A stretch of 6,059 nucleotides of DNA from Chloroflexota bacterium (GTDB lineage Bacteria; Chloroflexota; Anaerolineae; JAADDB01), in assembly GCA_013154135.1 (NCBI GenBank), contig JAADDB010000254.1:1-6059 (forward strand). Direction: 5' to 3'. A program made the translations under genes and the position numbers. Positions within the stretch are counted from its first letter, which is position 1. Each line of letters starts with the position of its first letter. This document shows positions 1-4,856 of this stretch, piece after piece. A model generated the notes under the pieces. It was not told the DNA's origin and did not search any database. It was given only the letters and a program-made list of their open reading frames with translations.

Positions 1-169
1 AAACTGTTTTGTGTGCGTGGTGGCCGGGCGAAGCCCGGCCACCACGCACACAAAACTCTCTCTATGCACGGGGCGAGAACACCGGCGCCCCGCCAAGGCG
101 CGGACCCGTCCGCCGCCGAGATACAACCAAGTTTTGTCCGTCAATCAGAGAAAGTCCAAGGAGTGAGGC
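1..169 (+). other. Gene-free leader before secE
   Basis: No credible coding frame starts and stays open here. After the strong hairpin (6-56) comes a GC-rich stretch with only small stems: ggggcg (70-75) with cgcccc (86-91), and gcgga (100-104) with tccgc (109-113). I found no convincing -35/-10 pair, so secE-nusG may be read from a promoter further left or from one I cannot recognise. The last 12 bases hold the secE ribosome site. No tRNA fold is visible, although tRNA-Trp often lies near secE in other bacteria. Confidence 0.6.
6..56. terminator. Perfect 24-bp stem hairpin, probable terminator of upstream gene
   Basis: Bases 6-29 are an exact reverse complement of 33-56, leaving a 3-nt GAA loop (30-32). 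The tip reads gcGAAgc, a sequence known to form an exceptionally stable mini-hairpin. Position between an unseen upstream gene and secE suggests a terminator. No clean T-run follows on either strand: on the + strand only an alternating tctctct comes next. It could therefore be a U-less terminator, an mRNA 3'-end protector or an intergenic repeat. The palindrome is seen directly; its role is inferred. Confidence 0.55.
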
Positions 170-385
170 GTGGCCAAAGAAAAATCCTTATCCTTGACCA
201 ACAATCCTATCGTTCAATACCTGAAGGAAGCACGGGCCGAGATGAACAAAGTCACCTGGCCCACGCGAGAGGAAGCCCTGCGCCTGACAGGGATCGTGTT
301 GGCCGTCACCGCGGCCATGGCCGCGTTCCTGGGCTTTTTAGACGCGGTCTTCGGCACGCTGTTCCGGTTCATCATCGGCACATGA
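170..385 (+). CDS. secE: Preprotein translocase subunit SecE
   Basis: SecE is the small essential membrane subunit of the SecYEG protein channel; it clamps and stabilises SecY. The 71-residue product has the short, one-helix form usual outside enterobacteria. An N-terminal amphipathic region (about 13-36) carries the family signature around residues 24-35, E-M-N-K-V-T-W-P-T-R-E-E. A single hydrophobic segment follows at about 39-60. The start is GTG at 170, set by AAGGAG at 158-163 with 6 nt spacing; the family motif needs this frame. It is followed by nusG 64 nt downstream, the usual partner, so the two are probably co-transcribed. Identity is secure. Confidence 0.95.
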   Translation: MAKEKSLSLTNNPIVQYLKEARAEMNKVTWPTREEALRLTGIVLAVTAAMAAFLGFLDAVFGTLFRFIIGT

Positions 386-449
386 ACAAGGAACCCGGAA
401 TGCACATGAGACCGGAAGGGGACACACCTCCCGGTCGGGAGTAGAGACG

Positions 450-1139
450 GTGAGCGAAGAGCGAGAGGAACGTCAGGAACAAGAACTGCACGAAGAGGAA
501 CCCCGCGCGTCCGCCCCGGAGGAGGAAGCCGCCGACGGCGAAGAGCCACAAGCCGAAGGGGAAGAGACCTCCTCCGAAGAGGAGGAACGACGGGCGCGGG
601 CCAAATGGTACGTCGTCCATTGCTACTCGGGCATGGAAACCAAAGTCAAGCGCAACATCGAAGCCCGGGTGGAGAGCATGGGCGTCAGCGATCGCGTGTT
701 CGACGTCATCGTTCCCATGGAGGAAACCATCGAACTGCGCGATGGCGTGCGACGCCGGGTACCACGTCGTGTGTTCCCCGGCTACATCATGATCAATATG
801 ATTTTGGAAAAGGAAGACGGCACCTTGGACGAGGAAGTGTGGCACGTTATCCGCCACACCCCCGGGGTGACCGGGTTCGTGGGCATCGGCAACCGACCGA
901 CCCCCCTCTCCGATGAGGAGGTGGAGGCCATCATGCGACGCATCGAGGCGGAGGAACCCCAACTCCAGGTGGACTTCCGCATCGGAGAGCGGGTGCGCAT
1001 CACCTCCGGTCCCTTTGCCGATTTCACCGGCACTGTAGTGGACTTGTACCCGGACAAGGGCAAAGCCCGGGTCGCGGTCTCCTTTTTCAACCGGGAAACC
1101 CCAGTAGAAGTCGATTTCTTGCAATTGGAGAAAGTGTGA
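450..1139 (+). CDS. nusG: Transcription termination/antitermination protein NusG
   Basis: NusG binds the RNA polymerase clamp, affects pausing and Rho-dependent termination, and can bridge polymerase to the ribosome. The 229-residue product is longer than the roughly 180 residues of E. coli NusG because residues 1-50 form an acidic, low-complexity tail with 21 Glu and 1 Asp. The NGN domain begins at A-K-W-Y-V-V-H (51-57) and contains R-R-V-F-P-G-Y (106-112). The KOW domain is about 176-229, with G-P-F-A-D-F-T-G (187-194) and a T-P-V-E-V-D-F motif near the end. GTG at 450 is the only ATG/GTG/TTG in frame before the NGN domain, so the tail is real if translation starts conventionally. The SD is modest (gggag, 437-441). 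The stop lies 1 nt before rplK, suggesting translational coupling. Confidence 0.95.
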   Translation: MSEEREERQEQELHEEEPRASAPEEEAADGEEPQAEGEETSSEEEERRARAKWYVVHCYSGMETKVKRNIEARVESMGVSDRVFDVIVPMEETIELRDGVRRRVPRRVFPGYIMINMILEKEDGTLDEEVWHVIRHTPGVTGFVGIGNRPTPLSDEEVEAIMRRIEAEEPQLQVDFRIGERVRITSGPFADFTGTVVDLYPDKGKARVAVSFFNRETPVEVDFLQLEKV

Positions 1140-1140
1140 T

Positions 1141-1566
1141 ATGGCTAAGAAAGTCGTCGCGGTCATCAAGTTACAACTTCCCGCGGGGAAGGCAACACCT
1201 GCGCCGCCCGTTGGTCCGGCCCTGGGCCAGCACGGTGTGAACATCATGGCCTTCTGCAAGGACTACAACGCGCGCACCGCCAGCATGGCCGGTTCCATCA
1301 TCCCCGTGGAAATTACCGTGTACGCGGATCGTTCCTTCACCTACATCCTCAAGACCCCCCCTGCCAGTGACCTGTTGAAAAAGGCCGCGGGGGTCGACAA
1401 AGGGTCCCCGGAACCCAACCGCATCAAGGTGGGCAAGGTGACCCGGGAACAGATCCGACAAATCGCGGAAACCAAGATGAAAGACCTCAATGCCTACGAC
1501 ATTGACGCGGCCATGCGCATGATCGAAGGCTCGGCCCGCAGCATGGGCATCGAGGTCGTGGACTAA
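1141..1566 (+). CDS. rplK: 50S ribosomal protein L11
   Basis: L11 binds the GTPase-associated centre of 23S rRNA, helps elongation-factor function and, in bacteria with RelA, stringent signalling. At 141 residues it has normal family length. The N-terminal domain carries the conserved proline/glycine run P-P-V-G-P-A-L-G-Q-H-G-V-N-I (22-35). The C-terminal rRNA-binding domain spans about 75-141, with the lysine-rich G-K-V-T-R-E-Q-I segment (98-105) and a M-K-D-L-N-A-Y-D motif (113-120). ATG at 1141 is 1 nt after the nusG stop; GGAG at 1127-1130 lies inside the end of nusG, so initiation probably depends partly on ribosomes finishing nusG. L1 feedback may reach rplA rather than rplK, because the L1-like site lies downstream of rplK. 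Confidence 0.97.
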   Translation: MAKKVVAVIKLQLPAGKATPAPPVGPALGQHGVNIMAFCKDYNARTASMAGSIIPVEITVYADRSFTYILKTPPASDLLKKAAGVDKGSPEPNRIKVGKVTREQIRQIAETKMKDLNAYDIDAAMRMIEGSARSMGIEVVD

Positions 1567-1567
1567 A

Positions 1568-1603
1568 GGACAGGCCAGGAGGCTCAACCTCCTCATCCTG
1601 TCC
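1568..1603 (+). promoter_or_regulatory. Intergenic hairpin with SD-like and anti-SD arms
   Basis: An outer 7-bp stem, ggacagg (1568-1574) with cctgtcc (1597-1603), encloses an inner 6-bp stem, aggagg (1577-1582) with cctcct (1588-1593), and a 5-nt loop. It starts 1 nt after the rplK stop. There is no T-run after it, so it is unlikely to be a strong terminator. The inner 3' arm is a perfect anti-Shine-Dalgarno and could alternatively pair with the rplA ribosome site. It may act as an mRNA stabiliser, a processing site, or part of translational control of rplA. Confidence 0.6.
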
Positions 1604-1613
1604 GGCAAGACCA

Positions 1614-1645
1614 TGTGGGAGGAGCAGTGCTCCGACTGAACCACA
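1614..1645 (+). promoter_or_regulatory. Ribosomal protein L1 autoregulatory binding site
   Basis: Two short helices are separated by an asymmetric loop: tgtgg (1614-1618) with ccaca (1641-1645), then ggagc (1621-1625) with gctcc (1629-1633). The loop strands are GA (1619-1620) and GACTGAA (1634-1640). This closely copies the L1 site of 23S rRNA (helices 76-78), where a GGUGG helix, a GA bulge strand and a GAC...GAA strand occupy the same places. The outer helix ends on the first base of the rplA SD (1645-1653), so bound L1 should block rplA initiation. Structure is seen directly; L1 binding is inferred from the known L1 autoregulation mechanism. Confidence 0.75.
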
Positions 1646-1657
1646 GGAGGTGAGATC

Positions 1658-2377
1658 ATGCCGAAACGAGGAAAGAAGTACCGAGCTGCTTTAGCTAAAA
1701 TCGACCGCATGAAGAACTACACACCCGAAGAAGCGGTCAAGCTCCTGAAAGAAGTGGCCTACACGGAATTCGACCCCACAGCCGAGGTGCACTTGCGCCT
1801 GGGTGTGGACCCCCGCCACGCGGATCAGCAGGTGCGGGGTGTGGTCGTCCTCCCCCACGGCACCGGGAAGCAGGTGAAGATCCTGGTCTTCGCGGAAGGC
1901 GAGGACGCGCGCATCGCGGAAGAGGCCGGCGCGGATTACGTGGGGGGCGACGATATCATCCAAAAAATCCAGAAGGAAGGCTGGCTGGACTTTGACGTGG
2001 CCTTGGCCACTCCCCAGATGATGGGGAAAGTCGCCCGCCTGGGCCGCATCCTGGGCCCGCGAGGGCTCATGCCCAACCCCAAAGCGGGCACCGTGGTGAA
2101 GGGGGAGGATCTCCCCCGGGCCATCGAGGAAATCCGCAAGGGGCGTGTGGAGTTCCGGGTGGACCGCACCGGGAACTTGCACATCCCCTTTGGCAAGGTG
2201 CGAGCTTTCAGTGAGCAGCAACTGCTGGACAACCTGGCCGCGGTGATGGACGCGGTGGTGCGGGCAAAGCCCTCGGGAGCCAAAGGGGCTTACATCCGCC
2301 GGGTGGTCCTCGCCCCCACCATGGGGCCGGGGATTCGTGTGGACACCCGTTTGGCCGAGGCCATGCGACCTGAGTAG
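1658..2377 (+). CDS. rplA: 50S ribosomal protein L1
   Basis: L1 binds 23S rRNA to form the mobile stalk at the E-site that helps release deacylated tRNA; it also represses its own mRNA in many bacteria. The 239-residue product has the two-domain L1 layout: domain I from both termini and domain II in the middle. The family signature L-G-R-I-L-G-P-R-G-L-M-P-N-P-K-A-G-T-V is at 128-146, and the conserved T-M-G-P-G near 221-225. The ATG is preceded by a long SD match, AGGAGGTGA (1645-1653), with GGAGG 7 nt from the start. Upstream lies an RNA copy of the L1 rRNA site, so feedback control is likely. The end (TAG, 2375-2377) is followed by the rplJ leader. Confidence 0.97.
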   Translation: MPKRGKKYRAALAKIDRMKNYTPEEAVKLLKEVAYTEFDPTAEVHLRLGVDPRHADQQVRGVVVLPHGTGKQVKILVFAEGEDARIAEEAGADYVGGDDIIQKIQKEGWLDFDVALATPQMMGKVARLGRILGPRGLMPNPKAGTVVKGEDLPRAIEEIRKGRVEFRVDRTGNLHIPFGKVRAFSEQQLLDNLAAVMDAVVRAKPSGAKGAYIRRVVLAPTMGPGIRVDTRLAEAMRPE

Positions 2378-2384
2378 TGGACAA

Positions 2385-2517
2385 CTGAACCATTCAGCGC
2401 CGATGACAGCAGGTGCGCACGCTTAAACCGTAAGGGCCTGCCGAGGTGAGGGAACGAGTCTGGCTGTACGCGAACGCGCACGGACCGCACTCCCTTGCCC
2501 GGGGGTGCGGTTTTTTT
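2385..2517 (+). promoter_or_regulatory. L10 leader (rplJL mRNA leader) with attenuator
   Basis: The 209-nt gap before rplJ contains a folded leader. A small ctgaa/ttcag hairpin (2385-2397) comes first. Then gcagg (2409-2413) pairs with cctgc (2437-2441), enclosing a ctta/taag stem (2422-2425, 2431-2434). The right arm is embedded in cctgccgagg (2437-2446), which I recognise as the signature of L10 leaders in other bacteria. A further gtgcgc (2413-2418) with gcgcac (2476-2481) pairing would close the domain but shares G2413 with the first stem. The leader ends in the intrinsic terminator at 2484-2517. In known L10 leaders, free L10-L7/L12 complex binds the leader and lowers rplJL expression. 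The exact fold and switch here are inferred. Confidence 0.75.
2484..2517 (+). terminator. Intrinsic terminator / attenuator upstream of rplJ
   Basis: An 11-bp stem, 2484-2494 with 2501-2511 (one G-T pair), has a 6-nt loop and runs into seven T (2511-2517). This is the only textbook intrinsic terminator in the window. It lies between rplA and rplJ, inside the L10 leader, so it should limit or regulate transcription from the upstream genes into rplJL. Confidence 0.88.
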
Positions 2518-2570
2518 GTGGAATAAACGAGTAAAGAGTGAGGTCCGTTCACCGGCCGAACATCAACGGG

Positions 2571-2589
2571 AAAGGAGGGATGTAATTTG
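2571..2589 (+). promoter_or_regulatory. rplJ ribosome binding site with TTG start
   Basis: AAGGAGG at 2572-2578 sits 8 nt before the TTG at 2587, which opens the frame M-P-L-T-R-A-Q-K. An ATG immediately followed by TAA (2580-2585) lies between them, only 1 nt after the SD and out of the rplJ frame, so it is too close to be a normal start. The next in-frame ATG is codon 38, inside the conserved domain, which makes TTG the best start. Confidence 0.8.
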
Positions 2590-3120
2590 CCCTTAACACG
2601 AGCGCAGAAGGACGTGATCATCCAAGAGTACATTGAGCTGCTGCAGCAGAGTCAGGCGGTCTTCCTCGCGGACTACCGAGGATTGACCGTCAAGGAGATG
2701 CAGCAGCTCCGACGGCAAGTGCGTGAAGTGGGAGGCCAAGCCCGCGTGGTGAAGAACACCCTCTTCCGCATTGCCCTGGAGCGGGCCGAAATGCCCGTGC
2801 CCACGGATTTGCTGGTCGGCCCTGTGTTTGCAGGGTTTGCCGTGGAGGACATCCCCCCGCTGGCCAAGGCCTTTGTGGAGTTCTCCAAGGAAATGGCCAA
2901 GTTCAAGATCAAGGGGGGACTTCTGGAAGGCCGTCAGATCGAGCCCGCAGATGTGGAGGCGATCGCGAAGCTGCCGCCGTTGGACGTGCTCCGTGCCCAA
3001 CTGGTGGCCGCGATCCAGGCGCCGCTGAGCAACCTGGTCAGCGTGATCAGCGCTCCCATGCGGGAGATCGTCTACGTGCTCCAGGCCCGGGCCGAGCAAG
3101 GCGAATCCCAGGCCGCGTGA
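2587..3120 (+). CDS. rplJ: 50S ribosomal protein L10
   Basis: L10 anchors the L7/L12 stalk to 23S rRNA next to L11 and recruits elongation factors through the bound L7/L12 dimers. The 177-residue product is of usual length. The N-terminal rRNA-binding domain includes D-Y-R-G-L-T-V (29-35) and R-V-V-K-N-T-L (53-59). A central K-G-G segment (109-111) and the K-L-P-P-L-D-V-L motif (128-135) follow. The C-terminal helix from about 147, where L7/L12 dimers bind, ends in a polar tail. The start is TTG with a strong SD. Expression is probably governed by the leader and attenuator at 2385-2517. rplL follows after 61 nt. Confidence 0.96.
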   Translation: MPLTRAQKDVIIQEYIELLQQSQAVFLADYRGLTVKEMQQLRRQVREVGGQARVVKNTLFRIALERAEMPVPTDLLVGPVFAGFAVEDIPPLAKAFVEFSKEMAKFKIKGGLLEGRQIEPADVEAIAKLPPLDVLRAQLVAAIQAPLSNLVSVISAPMREIVYVLQARAEQGESQAA

Positions 3121-3168
3121 GCCAAACGCCCAATATCATCACCCATTCTAACCGAGAACAAAATATCC

Positions 3169-3181
3169 AAGGAGGTTATCC
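3169..3181 (+). promoter_or_regulatory. Extended Shine-Dalgarno of rplL
   Basis: AAGGAGGTTATCC lies directly against the ATG of rplL. Against AAGGAGGTGATCC, the complement of the conserved 3' end of bacterial 16S rRNA, 12 of 13 bases agree. The core GGAGG is 6-7 nt from the start, a good spacing. The preceding 40 nt are A-rich and weakly structured. This fits the need for several L7/L12 copies per L10. Confidence 0.8.
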
Positions 3182-3574
3182 ATGTCCGATAAGTTGGAAC
3201 AGATCATCGAGCTGTTGGATTCTTTGACCCTGATGGAAGCTGCAGAACTTTCCAAGCGCCTGCAGGAGCACTGGGGCGTGAGCGCGGCGGCCCCGGTGGC
3301 CGTTGCCGCAGTCCCCGGCGCGGCCGCGGCCGGTGGGGAAGCTGCTGCTGCTGAGGAGAAGACGGAATTCGACGTGATCCTCAAGGAAATCGGCCCCAAG
3401 AAGATCCAGGTCATCAAGGCCATCCGCCAGATCATCCCCAACCTGGGGCTGAAGGAGGCCAAGGAGCTGGTGGAAAAGGCGCCGACCACCATCATGGAGG
3501 CGGTGCCCAAGGACCGGGCCGAAGAGGTCAAGAAACTGCTGGAAGAGCAGGGCGCGGTGGTGGAGATCAAATAA
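3182..3574 (+). CDS. rplL: 50S ribosomal protein L7/L12
   Basis: L7/L12 dimers form the flexible stalk that recruits and activates translational GTPases. The 130-residue product shows the three standard parts. An N-terminal dimerisation helix pair (1-33) includes L-E-Q-I-I-E-L-L-D-S-L-T-L-M-E-A-A-E-L. An Ala/Pro/Gly/Glu-rich hinge follows (about 34-60). The globular C-terminal domain (61-130) includes T-E-F-D-V-I-L (61-67), the factor-binding stretch around I-K-A-I-R (78-82) and G-L-K-E-A-K-E-L-V-E (89-98). The hinge is a little long for the family. ATG at 3182 follows a near-perfect extended SD. It is the last gene of the + strand cluster; rpoB does not follow. Confidence 0.97.
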   Translation: MSDKLEQIIELLDSLTLMEAAELSKRLQEHWGVSAAAPVAVAAVPGAAAAGGEAAAAEEKTEFDVILKEIGPKKIQVIKAIRQIIPNLGLKEAKELVEKAPTTIMEAVPKDRAEEVKKLLEEQGAVVEIK

Positions 3575-3581
3575 CATCTCC

Positions 3582-3639
3582 CGTCCGCATCCCTCGGACG
3601 CGGAACACAGGGCTTCGCCGTTCGCTACGGCGAAGCCCT
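3582..3639. terminator. Tandem hairpins between convergent genes
   Basis: The first hairpin pairs cgtccg (3582-3587) with cggacg (3595-3600), 7-nt loop. The second is a 13-bp perfect stem, 3609-3621 with 3627-3639, 5-nt loop. Neither has a T-run on either strand. The second overlaps the last two bases (3638-3639) of the leftward glycosyltransferase, inside its stop codon. Placement between converging transcription units suggests a shared, bidirectional terminator or 3'-end protector for both messages. Confidence 0.65.
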
Positions 3640-4852
3640 ACACCCAATCCCCCAAGGGTTGCAACACCCGAGACCAGTCGTAACGCTCCCGCACAAAGGC
3701 GTACGCGCGCTCACCCAACTGCCGACGCACGTCCTCATCCCCTAACAGGCGAAGCACGGCCCGCGCGAAGGCCTCCGCGTCGTCCGCGATGAGCAAGTGC
3801 TCCCCGTGCCGGAAGGGATATCCCTCCACCCCTAAGGAGGTGCTCACCACCGCCCGACGGGTGGCCATCGCCTCCAACACCTTCAACCGAGTCCCACCGC
3901 CCACCCGTAACGGGATCACGAACAAAGTCGCGCCGTACAAGTACGGGCGCACGTCGGGCACCGCGCCCGTCACCACTACCCCCGGCACCCGGTTCAAATC
4001 CAGGATGCGAGGATGAGGGGACTTGCCCACCACAAAGAACCGGGCCTGGGGCACCTGCTCCCTCACCTTGGGCCACACCCGTTGCACAAACCAGAGGACC
4101 GCATCCACATTGGGGCGATAATCCATCTTCCCCGTGAACACCAGAGCGGGCTCTCCCATCCCCGGATTCGGCTCCGAACGGGCGGTATAATAGGCCACAT
4201 CCACCCCGTTGGGAACAACCGTCACCCCCCTGTCCCCGGCCAACGCCGCCAAGTGCTCCCGATCCCGTTGGGAGACCGCGAACACGTGGTCCGCCCGCCG
4301 AAGGATGGCCCCCTCGTACGCGCGCAACTTGCCCCATTGCACGAGGGAATAGAGGGCCGTGTGCCATCGCCAGGGGGAACGGACATCCGTGAGAAAGGCC
4401 CGTTTTTGGAGCACGTATTCCGCGTTGTGCGCGTCGAAGAGAACCCGCACGCCCGAAGATGGGTGTGCTCGGAGATACGTGAGCATGTAAGGGGCCATCT
4501 CCAACCCCTCCACCAACAACACATCCACCTGCGCGTCCTGGGCCAGCGAGCGCACCACCTGGTGCATCGCCGGATCCTCCAGGCGCAAGGCCAAATCGGG
4601 TAGGGGGGACGTGACCAGCGAGCGAAGTCGCTCCCGCGCCCGACGCCGCGGGGTGGGCCGGGCATGGACGGCCTTGGTCCACCGGAGCAACGGCGTCTCC
4701 TCGGGCGCCGGCTGATCCGGGTCCACAAAAGTGACCAGGGTAACCGTCGCCCGGGTGGCCAGGTAACGGAGGATGTGATAATTGCGTATGGTGGTCCCCT
4801 GGTGGGGAGGGTATGGGAGTTGGGGAGTGAGCATGAGCACGTGGGGCTTCAT
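3638..4852 (-). CDS. GT4-type glycosyltransferase (second gene of operon)
   Basis: Probable GT-B fold glycosyltransferase that moves a sugar from a nucleotide-sugar donor to a surface glycan or lipid-linked acceptor; donor and acceptor cannot be read from sequence. The 404 residues show an N-terminal acceptor domain starting M-L-T-P-Q-L-P-Y-P-P (7-16), D-A-H-N-A-E-Y (140-146), and a second Rossmann domain from V-F-T-G-K-M-D-Y-R-P-N (238-248). The donor-site region is G-G-G-T-R-L-K-V-L-E-A-M-A (318-330). In that loop the first Glu of the classical E-x7-E pair is replaced by Gly; this resembles the sugar-transferase branch seen in PEP-CTERM/EpsH-associated gene sets. The ATG at 4852 is 4 nt after the stop of the upstream gene, with only a weak SD, so coupled translation is likely. 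An upstream extension to 4969 would overlap the neighbour and lacks domain support. Confidence 0.85.
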   Translation of the reverse strand: MKPHVLMLTPQLPYPPHQGTTIRNYHILRYLATRATVTLVTFVDPDQPAPEETPLLRWTKAVHARPTPRRRARERLRSLVTSPLPDLALRLEDPAMHQVVRSLAQDAQVDVLLVEGLEMAPYMLTYLRAHPSSGVRVLFDAHNAEYVLQKRAFLTDVRSPWRWHTALYSLVQWGKLRAYEGAILRRADHVFAVSQRDREHLAALAGDRGVTVVPNGVDVAYYTARSEPNPGMGEPALVFTGKMDYRPNVDAVLWFVQRVWPKVREQVPQARFFVVGKSPHPRILDLNRVPGVVVTGAVPDVRPYLYGATLFVIPLRVGGGTRLKVLEAMATRRAVVSTSLGVEGYPFRHGEHLLIADDAEAFARAVLRLLGDEDVRRQLGERAYAFVRERYDWSRVLQPLGDWV

Positions 4853-4856
4853 GTTC

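Noticed and set aside
134..162. TTGTCC (134-139) as a -35 for a secE promoter
   Set aside because: No -10-like hexamer at the right distance; the expected place is already the SD region.
13..444. 143-codon + strand frame across the leader and secE
   Set aside because: It overlaps secE in another frame, runs through the palindrome and shows no family resemblance.
372..1259. Long - strand open frame (295 codons) opposite nusG and rplK
   Set aside because: It is antisense to two certain genes, has no recognisable domain and arises from codon bias in GC-rich DNA.
3283..3360. GC-rich, alanine-codon repeats in rplL
   Set aside because: These encode the normal Ala-rich hinge of L7/L12 and are not a separate repeat element.
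3735..4682. Second - strand frame (315 codons) within the downstream glycosyltransferase
   Set aside because: Gly/Ala/Arg-rich shadow frame without domains, overlapping the motif-bearing frame.
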